Assembly: GCA_026399875.1 (NCBI GenBank)
Contig: JAPLQF010000029.1
Span: 160,946 to 224,945 of the forward strand
Length of the DNA stretch: 64,000 bases
Reading direction: 5' to 3'
From: Burkholderiales bacterium
GTDB taxonomy: Bacteria > Pseudomonadota > Gammaproteobacteria > Burkholderiales > Burkholderiaceae_E
Shown piece after piece: positions 46,098 to 54,966 of this stretch (position 1 is the stretch's first letter; every line of letters begins with the position of its first letter). A model generated the notes under the pieces. That model saw only the letters and a list, made by a program, of their open reading frames with translations, was not told where the DNA came from and did not search any database. A program made the translations under genes and the position numbers.

Positions 46098-47729
46098 ATG
46101 GTCGACTACGTGATCATCGGCGGCGGATCGGCCGGTTGCGTGCTGGCTGGGCGACTGTCGCAAGACCCTGAGGTCAAGGTCTGCCTGCTCGAAGCCGGGC
46201 CCTGGGACCACTCGGTCGCCATCCACTGCCCGGCAGGTCTGGCGCTGATCGCAAAAAGCGGCCCCTCCTGGCGCTTCGATACCGTGCCGCAAAAGGGGCT
46301 CAATGGGCGACGCGGCTATCAGCCGCGAGGCAAGGTGATCGGCGGATCGAGTTCGATCAACGCCATGGTCTATGTCCGCGGGCATCGCGCCGACTACGAC
46401 CACTGGGCAGCGCAGGGCAATCCGGGTTGGGGTTATGACGATGTGCTGCCCTACTTCAAGCGTGCCGAACACAACGAGCGCGGGGGCGATGCCTGGCACG
46501 GTACCGGCGGCCCGCTCAATGTCATGGACCTGCGCAGCCCGACCTGGATCTCGGAGGCCTTTGTGAAGGCCGGCGTGCAGGCCGGCTATCGGGCCAACCC
46601 CGACTTCAACGGTGCCGAGCAGGAAGGCGTCGGCATGTATCAGGTGACCCACAAGAACGGCGAGCGCTGGAGCGCGGCCAAGGGCTATCTCACCCCGGCG
46701 CTCTCACGCCCGAACCTCACCGTCATCACCGAGGCGATCAGCACCCGCATCCTCTTCGAGGGCCGCAGGGCGGTGGGGGTCGAGTATCTGCAGGGAGGCG
46801 AGCGCAAGCAGATCAAGGCCAGCCGCGAAGTGCTGCTGAGCGCAGGCGCACTGCAGTCGCCGCAACTGCTGATGCTCTCGGGTGTGGGGCCGGCAGACCA
46901 TCTTCGTGAACACGGCATCGAGGTGGTGCTCGATTCGCCCGGCGTCGGTGCGCAACTGCACGACCACATCGATGTGGTCGAGGTAACCGAAGCGCCGCAT
47001 CTCAAAGGCCTCTTCGGGCTTTCTCTGTCTTTTGTGCCGCGCGCAATCGCAGGCATTCTGGAATGGCGCAGCAAACGCTCGGGCCTGCTGACCACCAACT
47101 TTGCCGAATCTGGCGGTTTTGTTCGCAGCGATGCCAGTCAGCCTGTACCTGATCTGCAGTTTCATTTTCTGATTGCCAAACTCGTCGATCACGGTCGTCA
47201 GACCAATTTCGGTTATGGCTACTCGTGTCATGTCTGCCTGCTGCAGCCGAAAAGCCGGGGCAGCGTGAAACTTGCCAGCGCCGACCCGCTGGCCGCTCCC
47301 CTGATCGATCCGAACTTTCTGGATGATGCCGACGACCTGCGCAAGATGGTCAGCGGCGTTCGACTCATGCGCAAGATCCTGTCGCAGCCGGCGCTGGCCG
47401 ATCTGGGTGGCAAAGCCCAGGCGGTTTCGGCAAAGGCGGTCTCCGATGCCGACATCGGGCAATTCATCCGCAATCACGCAGACACGATCTATCACCCGGT
47501 GGGCAGCGTGCGCATGGGCCCGGGCGCGCTCGATCCGGTCGATGCCGAATTACGGGTCAAGGGCATCGAGGGTCTGCGGGTAGTCGATGCCTCGATCATG
47601 CCGCGGGTGGTGAGCGGCAACACCAATGCGCCGACCATCATGATTGCCGAGCGCGCAGCCGATCTGATCCGCGCAGCCGCCTCGGTCAGTTCGACATCAG
47701 TCCGCGAGCCTTCGCCATTACACGGGTAA
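46098..47729 (+). CDS. GMC-family FAD oxidoreductase (choline/alcohol dehydrogenase type)
   Basis: 543-residue flavoenzyme. It has the dinucleotide fold GGGSAGCVLAGRLS near 7-20, the GMC signature 1 GGSSSINAMVYVRGH near 83-97, signature 2 in GALQSPQLLMLSGVGP near 250-265, and the catalytic His in YHPVGSVRMG near 468 plus NTNAPTIMIAE near the end. Related to BetA and AlkJ; the alcohol is unknown. The ATG at 46098 follows AGGAGG. Its 3' end overlaps the convergent panE gene by 44 bp. Confidence 0.92.
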   Translation: MVDYVIIGGGSAGCVLAGRLSQDPEVKVCLLEAGPWDHSVAIHCPAGLALIAKSGPSWRFDTVPQKGLNGRRGYQPRGKVIGGSSSINAMVYVRGHRADYDHWAAQGNPGWGYDDVLPYFKRAEHNERGGDAWHGTGGPLNVMDLRSPTWISEAFVKAGVQAGYRANPDFNGAEQEGVGMYQVTHKNGERWSAAKGYLTPALSRPNLTVITEAISTRILFEGRRAVGVEYLQGGERKQIKASREVLLSAGALQSPQLLMLSGVGPADHLREHGIEVVLDSPGVGAQLHDHIDVVEVTEAPHLKGLFGLSLSFVPRAIAGILEWRSKRSGLLTTNFAESGGFVRSDASQPVPDLQFHFLIAKLVDHGRQTNFGYGYSCHVCLLQPKSRGSVKLASADPLAAPLIDPNFLDDADDLRKMVSGVRLMRKILSQPALADLGGKAQAVSAKAVSDADIGQFIRNHADTIYHPVGSVRMGPGALDPVDAELRVKGIEGLRVVDASIMPRVVSGNTNAPTIMIAERAADLIRAAASVSSTSVREPSPLHG

Positions 47730-48687
47730 GTCCCAGCAGCGCATCGAGGCTGGGCGTGGCCACGCCGGTGCGGCGGCCGAGTTCGCTCACCGACGCAATC
47801 AGGGCATCGAGTTCGAGCGGGCGGCCGGCCTCTGTGTCCTGAAGCATCGAGGTTCGCACCGCCCCGAGCTTGCGGGTGATTGCATGGCGCTCCTCCGGTG
47901 TCATGCTGATCGGCAGCCCGATGCGCGTCCCGATCTCGGCGGCCTCGATCATGGCCCGAGACACAAAATCGCGAACCAGCGGATCGTCAAGCAGCAAATC
48001 GAGGGTGGCGCCGGTCAGGGCCGAGGCCGGGTTCATGGTCATGTTGCCCCAGAGCTTGAGCCAGACATCGAGCTCGATACGTGACGACACCTCCAGCCCG
48101 ATGCCGGGCACCCGCAACTGATCGGCGACCACCGCCAGGCGCGGCGTGCTCGCGCCGCCCGGCTCACCCACGATGTAGCGATCACCGAAGGTCCGGGTCA
48201 CGATGCCGGGCGCCGGCGAAAACGCTGACATATGCAGCACGCAGCCGATCACGCGAGCCGGATCGATCGCCCTGGCGAGTTGGCCATCGGCGTCGCAGGC
48301 ATCGAGCCGTGTGCCCTGCCAGGGCGGTGCAAAACCGTGAAAAAACCACCAGGGCAGGCCATTCATCGCCGACAGCACGATGGTGTCGGGCCCCATCAGC
48401 GGGGCAATGCTGGCCGGCACCGAGGCCAGCGCGGTGGTCTTGACCGCAAGGATGATCAGATCCTGCACGCCGAGATCTTCGGCGCGGTCGCTTGCCCGCA
48501 GCAGCACACTGCGATCGAGCCGGCGCTGCGGGTCGGTGGCCGCCGCATCACGCAGCACCAGGCCGCGTTCGCGAACCGCTGCGAGCGTGGCGCCGCGCGC
48601 AAGCGCGCTCACCTCGCGCCCGCCTTCGATGAGATGGTGGGCCATCAGTCCACCCACGGCGCCCAGGCCGACGATGCAGATCTTCAT
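47686..48687 (-). CDS. panE: 2-Dehydropantoate 2-reductase-like protein
   Basis: NADPH-dependent ketopantoate reductase fold of pantothenate biosynthesis, 333 residues. Rossmann GLGAVGGLMAHHL (7-19), the conserved lysine in VKTTAL near 86, and the C-terminal helical domain with N-x-x-SALT near 198-203 are seen. Members of this family also reduce other 2-oxoacids, so the exact substrate is moderately certain. It stops inside the 3' end of the GMC gene (44 bp overlap). xerD follows on the same strand upstream, after 27 bp. Confidence 0.88.
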   Translation of the reverse strand: MKICIVGLGAVGGLMAHHLIEGGREVSALARGATLAAVRERGLVLRDAAATDPQRRLDRSVLLRASDRAEDLGVQDLIILAVKTTALASVPASIAPLMGPDTIVLSAMNGLPWWFFHGFAPPWQGTRLDACDADGQLARAIDPARVIGCVLHMSAFSPAPGIVTRTFGDRYIVGEPGGASTPRLAVVADQLRVPGIGLEVSSRIELDVWLKLWGNMTMNPASALTGATLDLLLDDPLVRDFVSRAMIEAAEIGTRIGLPISMTPEERHAITRKLGAVRTSMLQDTEAGRPLELDALIASVSELGRRTGVATPSLDALLGLTRVMAKARGLMSN

Positions 48688-48714
48688 CTGGTGCTTCTTC
48701 CTTTCAGTCCGGGC

Positions 48715-49716
48715 TCAGCCGCGGGGATGATGCTGCGCATGCAGCGACTTCAGGCGCTCGCGCGCCACATGGGTATAGATCTGGGTGGTCGAAATGTCGG
48801 CATGGCCGAGCAGCAGCTGCACCACGCGCAGGTCGGCGCCGTGGTTCAGCAGGTGGGTGGCAAAGGCATGGCGCAGACTGTGCGGCGACAGCGGCGCAGT
48901 GATGACAGCCACCTGCGCATGGCGCTTGATCAGGCTCCAGAACATTTGCCGTGTCATCGGCGCGGCACGCGCGGTCACGAACAGCGCATCGCTTGCGCGG
49001 GGTCCGATGAGCTGCGGGCGCGCTTCATGCAGATAGCGCTCGATCCAGTGACGCGCCTCTTCGCCCAGCGGCACCAGTCGCTCCTTGTTGCCCTTGCCGA
49101 CGACGCGGATCACGCCGTCGACCAGGCTGACCGACACACTGCTCAGGCCGACCAGCTCACTGACTCGCAGGCCAGTGGCATAGAGCGTCTCGAGCATGGC
49201 GCGGTCACGCAGACCAAGCGGGGTGGAAGGGTCGGGGGCGCCCAGCAGGGCCTCGACCTGCCCTTCCGACAAGGTGTGCGCGAATCGCTGAGGCTGGCGG
49301 GCCGCGGCGATGCGAAGTGTCGGGTCGTCGGTGCGATGCCGTTCGCGCACCAGCCAGCGATAGAAGCGCCGCAGCACGGTCAGGCGACGGTTGCTGCTGG
49401 TGGCTTTCGAGCCGGCATGGCGGGCGGCGATATAGGCCTGCAGATCGAGCTGGCTGGCGCTTCGCAGGGTGGCATCGCGGCTGGCCAGCCAGACGGCGAA
49501 CATCGACAGGTCGCGCCGATAGGCCGCAAGCGTATTGCCCGACAGGCCGTCCTCCAGCCAGAGCGCATCGCAAAAAGCGAGCAGTCGGTCGCGGTCGAGC
49601 GCGTCGGGTGGAACCGCCGCAGGCGGCCTTGCTGTGGCGCGCCGGGCCGGATCAGCGCCGGCGCTTTGCCTGACAGCGGGGCGCTGGATGGTCGATCGTG
49701 CTGCTGGCGCTGGCAC
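48715..49716 (-). CDS. xerD: Site-specific tyrosine recombinase XerD
   Basis: Resolves chromosome dimers at dif together with XerC; 333 residues. The SAM-like N-domain covers about residues 40-130. Catalytic residues: Arg in TGLRVSELVGL, Lys in GKGNKERLVPL, His-x-x-Arg in SLRHAFATHLL, His in LGHADISTTQIYTH and the Tyr within it. A GTG start at 49716 has AGAGGA 7 nt upstream. The first 38 residues are Ala/Pro/Arg-rich and unlike E. coli XerD (298 aa), so a later start is possible. Confidence 0.9.
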   Translation of the reverse strand: MPAPAARSTIQRPAVRQSAGADPARRATARPPAAVPPDALDRDRLLAFCDALWLEDGLSGNTLAAYRRDLSMFAVWLASRDATLRSASQLDLQAYIAARHAGSKATSSNRRLTVLRRFYRWLVRERHRTDDPTLRIAAARQPQRFAHTLSEGQVEALLGAPDPSTPLGLRDRAMLETLYATGLRVSELVGLSSVSVSLVDGVIRVVGKGNKERLVPLGEEARHWIERYLHEARPQLIGPRASDALFVTARAAPMTRQMFWSLIKRHAQVAVITAPLSPHSLRHAFATHLLNHGADLRVVQLLLGHADISTTQIYTHVARERLKSLHAQHHPRG

Positions 49717-49852
49717 CCTTTGATCCTCTGCTATCGTTGCGTCGCCCGACTATAGCCGAGCAGCGCGGCCGAGCAGTGTGGTCGCGCAGTGTGGCTGATG
49801 ACTGCGGCCCTGCAATACCGGGCCACTCTGCCTGCCTACCGACATTGCCTGA

Positions 49853-50746
49853 ATGGCGACACTCCTGCTCCTTGTCCCTGACCTTGCGCTGATCCTGACC
49901 GGCGTGCTGCTGGCGCGTCTGACGAAATGGGGCGATGGCTTCTGGAGCGCGCTCGAAAAGCTGATCTACAACCTGCTCTTTCCGGCGCTGCTCTTTACCG
50001 CGATCGTGCGCAACAAGGTCGATCTGGCGCAGGCCGCACCCTTTGCCGCATCTGTGCTGGCGGTGCTGTGCACCGGCATCGCGCTGGGGCTGCTCGGCGG
50101 ACGACTGATGAAGGTCGAACCAAGGCGCTTTTCGAGTGCGGTGCAATGTGCCTTTCGCTTCAACTCCTATGTCGCACTGGCCCTGTCGCAGCGCATCGGT
50201 GGCGATGCCGGCGTGGCGATCTGCGCAGTGGTGGTGGCGGTGGCCGTGCCGACCGGCAACATCGCCGCAGTGTGGAGCCTGGCGCGCCAGAGCGGCGCCG
50301 GGCTGTGGGGCGCGTTGCTGCGCAATCCGCTGGTGGTGGCCACCGTGTCGGGCTTGCTGGTCAATGCCGTCGGGCTGAGCCTGCCCGAGCCGCTGTCGGC
50401 CTATCTCACCCGCCTGGGCGCCGCCGCGATCGCACTCGGACTGATCGCGGTCGGCGCCGGGCTCAAGCTCTCGGATTCGCGGGGCGACGACCAGTTTGCG
50501 TTCTATGCGGTGGCGGTCAAGCTGGTGGCCATGCCGCTTGCTGCCCTGCTGATCGCGCGCCTCGCTGGCTTCGAAACACTGCCTTCAAAAATCCTGGTGC
50601 TGTTCGGCGCGATGCCGAGTGCATCGGCCTGTTACATCCTGGCCACGCGAATGGGCGGTGATGGCCCTTATGTGGCGCGGCTGATCACTTTGACCACGAT
50701 TGCCTCGGCGGTGGCGATTCCGTTCTGGTTGTCTTGGGTGGTTTGA
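49853..50746 (+). CDS. AEC-family transporter
   Basis: 297-residue inner-membrane protein with about ten helices. LILTGVLLARLTKWGDGFWSALEKLIYNLLFPALLF and the C-terminal F-G-A-M-P-S-A-S-A-C-Y-I-L-A segment are typical of auxin-efflux-carrier-type transporters. In bacteria such proteins move malate, amino acids or other organic acids. Divergent from xerD; single gene. Confidence 0.9.
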   Translation: MATLLLLVPDLALILTGVLLARLTKWGDGFWSALEKLIYNLLFPALLFTAIVRNKVDLAQAAPFAASVLAVLCTGIALGLLGGRLMKVEPRRFSSAVQCAFRFNSYVALALSQRIGGDAGVAICAVVVAVAVPTGNIAAVWSLARQSGAGLWGALLRNPLVVATVSGLLVNAVGLSLPEPLSAYLTRLGAAAIALGLIAVGAGLKLSDSRGDDQFAFYAVAVKLVAMPLAALLIARLAGFETLPSKILVLFGAMPSASACYILATRMGGDGPYVARLITLTTIASAVAIPFWLSWVV

Positions 50747-50893
50747 GCGATCGACGCGAACACGCGCGGAGTCGTTTGCTCGAGCGCACTGACCCACTGC
50801 TGGCCGACCGTAACCGTTTCGAAAGCATGAAAACTGCTTCGTCCGGTGCAAAGTCGGGCAGCGAGCGTGTTCTAGTTCAGTTTGGAGGAAAAC

Positions 50894-51580
50894 ATGATGC
50901 CAATCAGCCATGTAAAGGCCAGTCTGATCGCAGCCCTGCTTGCCCTGACCCTTCTTGCCCCGGGCGCACACGCGCAGCAAACCGCGCAGGCGCGGGTCGA
51001 CGTCAACCTTCGGGCCGGCCCGAATCGCGAATTCCCGGTGGTCTCGGCCCTTTACGCCGGCACAGTCTTCACCGTGCTCGGCTGTCTGGGCGACTACTCG
51101 TGGTGTGACGTGCAATCGCCGCCCCATCGCGGCTGGGTCGCGGCGAACAATCTGATGATTCTTCAGCCCGACGGCAACCAGGCGGCACTGAACGTCGCAG
51201 GCGCGGTGATCGGGATCGGCGTCACCACGTTCATCCTGAACAACTACTGGCGGGAGCACTACTACAACCGGCCCTGGTATGGGCAGTCAAGCTACTGGAA
51301 CGGGCGCCCTGTGCCCTATTACGGGCGCCCTGGCTACCGGCCGCCGCCGCCTCATTACCGCCCGCCGCCGCCGGCTTATCGTCCGCCACCGCACCATCAT
51401 CGTCCGCCACCACCGCCGCGACCGGCCTATCGTCCGCCGCCGCCTCACAATAACGGTGCTTACCGTCCGCCGCCGCGGCCCAACGGTGGCGGCAGCGGCT
51501 ACAACCCGGGTCAGGGAAGCCGTCCGCCGATGAATCAGGGTGGTGGCGGACGCCCGCCCGGGCCGCCGCAAGCCCGCTGA
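50894..51580 (+). CDS. Exported SH3-domain protein with proline-rich tail
   Basis: 228 residues. A signal peptide ends AHAQQ near residue 27. A bacterial SH3 domain follows (about 30-90: VNLRAGPNREFPVV, TVLGCLGDYSWCDV, RGWVAANNL), then one hydrophobic stretch and a C-terminal third made of Pro/His/Arg/Tyr/Gly (RPPPPHYRPPPPAYRPPP and similar). The SH3 part may bind peptidoglycan; the tail may span or stick to the wall. GGAGG is 5 nt before the ATG. Not in a recognised operon. Confidence 0.85.
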   Translation: MMPISHVKASLIAALLALTLLAPGAHAQQTAQARVDVNLRAGPNREFPVVSALYAGTVFTVLGCLGDYSWCDVQSPPHRGWVAANNLMILQPDGNQAALNVAGAVIGIGVTTFILNNYWREHYYNRPWYGQSSYWNGRPVPYYGRPGYRPPPPHYRPPPPAYRPPPHHHRPPPPPRPAYRPPPPHNNGAYRPPPRPNGGGSGYNPGQGSRPPMNQGGGGRPPGPPQAR

Positions 51581-51669
51581 GCGACGCAACCCTCAGCAAC
51601 ACCAGCGATACAATTCCGATTCTCGATTCCTGTTTTCAATCGTCCGCTGATAACCGAAAAGGAACTCTG

Positions 51670-52125
51670 ATGAGACTGCACCTACCCTCCCTCGCCGCTG
51701 CCGCATTGCTCGGGGCCGCATCACTGCCGGCCGTAGCTGCCGGCCTTGCCGCATCGTCGGCTGCAGGCGGTTCGTCCGCTTCATCGGCCAGCATCAATTC
51801 GGTCGAAAATTCGAGCACCAGCTCGACCCGCGTGGTTGCCAACATCAACGGCCCCTACCGCATCGTCGACGTGACCCCGACGCCCCAGCGTCAGGGCATG
51901 GTCCGGATGACGCTGGCGGCGGTCGACAAAGCCGGCGATCCGCTGGTGATTGACCTGCCGCAGCAGACCTTCGAGCGCACCGGCCTTGCGGCAGGTGGCA
52001 CGATCAACGCAAGCCAGCGCCCTTATGGTGTGGAGTTTGCCGATGCCGGTAACGCAAAGGCCTTCTTCCTGCTGCTCAATAACGACTGGCACCAGGACCT
52101 GCGTTCCACACCGGTCTCGCTCTGA
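51670..52125 (+). CDS. Exported protein of unknown function
   Basis: 151 residues with a signal peptide (LPSLAAAALLGAASLPAVAAG, cut around 24), a Ser/Ala-rich linker (25-55) and a beta-rich domain (NINGPYRIVDVTPTPQRQG, PLVIDLPQQTF, AFFLLLNNDW). No family recognised. Followed 4 bp later by the DUF2145 gene on the same strand, so they are likely co-expressed. Confidence 0.78.
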   Translation: MRLHLPSLAAAALLGAASLPAVAAGLAASSAAGGSSASSASINSVENSSTSSTRVVANINGPYRIVDVTPTPQRQGMVRMTLAAVDKAGDPLVIDLPQQTFERTGLAAGGTINASQRPYGVEFADAGNAKAFFLLLNNDWHQDLRSTPVSL

Positions 52126-52129
52126 TCTG

Positions 52130-53056
52130 ATGCGCCTTGCGCGATTGCTGGCGCGATCGGTTGCAGGGGTCGCAGGGGTCGTCCTGCTGGCACTCGGCCC
52201 CTGGGCCGCGTGCTACGCCGGGCAATTCAATTACTGTGATCCGCCGTCCGAGCTCGACGCGAGGCAGCAGGACACCGTGCTGCGCTTTGCTGCGGTGGTC
52301 AAATCAACCCTCGATTCCTCGTCAACCCGCGTCGCCCTGATAGCTCGATCAGGCATCGATCTGAGCCGGTTCGACATGCGTTATTCGCATGCCGGGATCA
52401 GCCTGCGAGCCCATCCGAACGGCCCGTGGTCGGTTCGCCAGCTCTATTTCGATTGTGACGAGCGCCGCCCACGCATCTTCGACCAGGGGATTGCCGGCTT
52501 TCTGGTGGGCAGCGGCGATCCGTCGATCGGGTATCTGTCGGTGGTTCTGCTGCCGGACAGCGCAAACGATCTGGAGCGCATCACGCTGGACAATCGTCGG
52601 GCACTCGGGCTGCTGGGCGCAAGCTACAGCGCCAACGCCTATGCCTTTGCGCAGCGCTACCAGAATTGCAATCAATGGGTGGCAGAGATGCTCGCGGTCG
52701 CCTGGGGTCAGCTGAGCGATTCGGCACAACTCAGAGTGCAGGCGCAAAGCTGGCTTGCCGATGCGGGATACCAGCCGGCGCGATTCGAGGTGGGTAATCC
52801 GGTGCTGATGTGGCTGGGCGGCGTGCTGCCCTGGCTGCACCGTGACGATCATCCCCAGGACGATCTGTCGCAATGGCGGTTTCGCGTCAGCATGCCCGAG
52901 TCGATCGAGTCATTTGCCCGTGCGCGCGCCGCAGGTGCACGGCGGATCGAATTCTGTCATGCCGATCGACGCATCGTGATTCGCGAGGGCTGGGAGCCGA
53001 TCGCAGCGGGGTGCAAGCCCGGCGAAGCCGACCGGGTGATCGAGATGGACTCCTGA
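52130..53056 (+). CDS. DUF2145 exported protein
   Basis: 308 residues with an N-terminal membrane/signal segment (residues 12-30, ending CYAG). DUF2145 members are found mainly in proteobacteria and have no known role. The middle part has YSHAGISLR near residue 85 and a YQNCNQWVAEMLA stretch near 180, an arrangement of His and Cys/Asn reminiscent of papain-like NlpC/P60-type or LapG-like proteases; that is a speculation from motif spacing. Follows the exported 151-residue protein with a 4-bp gap. Confidence 0.8.
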   Translation: MRLARLLARSVAGVAGVVLLALGPWAACYAGQFNYCDPPSELDARQQDTVLRFAAVVKSTLDSSSTRVALIARSGIDLSRFDMRYSHAGISLRAHPNGPWSVRQLYFDCDERRPRIFDQGIAGFLVGSGDPSIGYLSVVLLPDSANDLERITLDNRRALGLLGASYSANAYAFAQRYQNCNQWVAEMLAVAWGQLSDSAQLRVQAQSWLADAGYQPARFEVGNPVLMWLGGVLPWLHRDDHPQDDLSQWRFRVSMPESIESFARARAAGARRIEFCHADRRIVIREGWEPIAAGCKPGEADRVIEMDS

Positions 53057-53078
53057 TCGACCAGGCATCCTGCTGAGC

Positions 53079-53094
53079 AGGCCTCCTCAGGCCT
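53079..53094. terminator. Short hairpin between convergent DUF2145 and queG
   Basis: AGGCCT (53079-53084), loop CCTC and AGGCCT (53089-53094) form a 6-bp stem right at the end of queG. A short T run follows on the plus side. Weak but well placed. Confidence 0.35.
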
Positions 53095-54307
53095 TTCGCT
53101 CGTGCCGCATCGTCTGCCCGTGCCGCGCCAGCGCCCAGGCGACATGCTCGGCCACCATCGGCGAGGCATCGTGTTCGCGGCTGCGCAATGCGGCAATCAC
53201 CTCATCGCTCGAGGGAGCATTGCCGAGCGCCACCGCAATGTTGCGCAGCCAGCGCTCATGGCCGATACGCCGGATGGCCGAGCCTTCGAAGCGCGCATCG
53301 AACTGCGCCTGACTCCAGGCGAAAAGCTCGACCAGCGTCACCTCATCGAGCCGCTGGCGCGCAGCAAAATCAGGCAAGGATGCAAGCGCCGCGTATTTGT
53401 TCCAGGGACAGGCAAGCTGACAATCGTCGCAGCCATAGATGCGGTTGCCGATCGCCTCGCGAAACTCAAGCGGAATCGCGCCCTTCAGTTCAATCGTGAG
53501 ATAGGCGATGCAGCGCCGGGCATCGAGCCGGTAGGGCGCCACGATCGCCTGGGTCGGGCAGGCGGTCATGCACGCGGTGCAACGGCCGCAATGCTCGTCG
53601 ACCGGGGCATCGAGCGGCAGCGGCAGGTCGGTGTAGAGCGTGCCGATGAAGCGCATCGAGCCGCCGTTTCGTGCCAGCAGCAGGGTGTGCTTGCCGCGCC
53701 AGCCAAGGCCTGCGCGGCGCGCGAGTTCGACCTCCATGACCGGTGCCGAGTCACAGAAGGCACGCCATCCGAAGGCGCCGATCTCATCCTGCAAGCGCGT
53801 CGCCAGGCTTGCCAGACGCACGCGCACAATCTTGTGATAGTCACGTCCCAGCGCATAACGCGAGACATAAGCCCGCTCATGATCAGCCAGCGTCGACCAG
53901 GCCCGATCAAGCCAGGCCGGATCGTCGGGGGCGTAATCGACGGCCACCATCACCGCCCGGATCGTGCCGGGCACCAGTCGGGCTGGCTCGGTGCGGGCCT
54001 CGCGATGGCGGGCCATATACTCCATCTCGCCATGACAGCCCTGCGCCAGCCATTGGTCGAGCCCCGGCCCGGCCTCAGACAGATCGACATCCGAGACACC
54101 GAGGGCCGCAAAGCCCAACTCGGTGGCCCACTGGCGCAGGCGATCGATCCAGACCGGCGCGGCCATCCCCAGTTCGCCGGCTTTGTTGGCAGAATCGGCG
54201 GCCAAATCAGCGGCAGAATCGGCGGCAGAATCGGCGGCCAAATCAGCGGCAGATTCACTGGCGTGCGGCGTCGCGGGCGCGAGGGGCACTCGTGGCGTAG
54301 GAGTCAT
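53087..54307 (-). CDS. queG: Epoxyqueuosine reductase
   Basis: Last step of queuosine synthesis: cobalamin-dependent reduction of epoxyqueuosine in tRNA. With ATG 54307 the product has 406 residues; a GTG at 54400 would add 31. Two 4Fe-4S clusters are bound by CGRCTACMTACPTQAI and YGCDDCQLACPW; a C-terminal HEAT-like repeat (ALRSREHDASPMVAEHVAWALARHG) ends it. The first 35 residues contain an in-frame repeat of AADS/AADL units and are not part of the conserved enzyme. Divergent from tsaE; its modification is the substrate for gluQ at the other end of the window. Confidence 0.93.
   Translation of the reverse strand: MTPTPRVPLAPATPHASESAADLAADSAADSAADLAADSANKAGELGMAAPVWIDRLRQWATELGFAALGVSDVDLSEAGPGLDQWLAQGCHGEMEYMARHREARTEPARLVPGTIRAVMVAVDYAPDDPAWLDRAWSTLADHERAYVSRYALGRDYHKIVRVRLASLATRLQDEIGAFGWRAFCDSAPVMEVELARRAGLGWRGKHTLLLARNGGSMRFIGTLYTDLPLPLDAPVDEHCGRCTACMTACPTQAIVAPYRLDARRCIAYLTIELKGAIPLEFREAIGNRIYGCDDCQLACPWNKYAALASLPDFAARQRLDEVTLVELFAWSQAQFDARFEGSAIRRIGHERWLRNIAVALGNAPSSDEVIAALRSREHDASPMVAEHVAWALARHGQTMRHERKA
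54189..54260. repeat. In-frame 12-bp tandem repeat within queG N-terminus
   Basis: Six consecutive 12-bp units (GCAGAATCGGCG / GCCAAATCAGCG types on the plus strand). They translate on the minus strand to repeated Ala-Ala-Asp-Ser/Leu, so copy changes would keep the frame. Confidence 0.85.
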
Positions 54308-54423
54308 CGACGCATTGTAGGTTGCCGCATCGATGACAAGCGCTGTCTGACCAGCCTTGGCAGCGCCCTTGCGCACGGCCTTCGCAGCAATGCGCGACAC
54401 TCCCCGACGGCGACGCTGCAGGC

Positions 54424-54966
54424 ATGAGCGACACCCCCTTCAGAGCCCTCACCGACGGGTCGCTTGAATCGGCCACGGTGGCGCTTGCTGACGAAGCTGC
54501 AACCGCCGCGCTCGCACGACGCCTGGCCGATTCGCTCGCACCCGGCATGGTGATCTGGCTGTCGGGCGCCCTGGGTGTGGGCAAGACCACGCTGGTGCGC
54601 AGCCTGCTCGCGGCGCTCGGCCATACCGGCCGGGTGGCCAGTCCGACCTTTACACTGCTCGAACCCTATGAGCTTTCGAGCTTTCCCGTCTATCATTTTG
54701 ATTTTTATCGGTTCTCGGCAGCCAACGAGTGGCGTGATGCAGGCTTCGACGAATACTTCGCGGGCAACGGCGTCTGTCTGGTCGAATGGCCGGAGCTTGC
54801 CGGCACCGACCTGCCTCGTCCCGATCTGCAGGTCAGTCTCGACTTCGCTGCCGACTCACAAGACGCCGGCACCGACCTCGACACCGAGTCGCCCCGCCGT
54901 GCCGGCCTGCTTGCCTTCAGCGAGGCGGGTCGGCGATGTCTGAGGGCAGCCGCAGACGCTTCCTGA
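54424..54966 (+). CDS. tsaE: tRNA threonylcarbamoyladenosine biosynthesis ATPase TsaE
   Basis: P-loop ATPase that powers turnover of the TsaBD complex in t6A37 synthesis; 180 residues. Walker A SGALGVGKTT is at 47-56; SPTFTLLEPY near 74 and the YHFDFYR strand near 92 are family marks; VEWPELAG near 119 ends the core. A 25-residue tail is longer than usual. It overlaps the next gene, amiC, by 31 bp; tsaE-amiC-(dedA)-mutL-miaA is the known proteobacterial gene order. Confidence 0.95.
   Translation: MSDTPFRALTDGSLESATVALADEAATAALARRLADSLAPGMVIWLSGALGVGKTTLVRSLLAALGHTGRVASPTFTLLEPYELSSFPVYHFDFYRFSAANEWRDAGFDEYFAGNGVCLVEWPELAGTDLPRPDLQVSLDFAADSQDAGTDLDTESPRRAGLLAFSEAGRRCLRAAADAS

Noticed and set aside
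48715..49716. XerD-like gene as sign of an integrated element
   Set aside because: Sequence and neighbours fit the housekeeping recombinase; no att repeats, integrase-type accessory genes or composition shift are seen around it.
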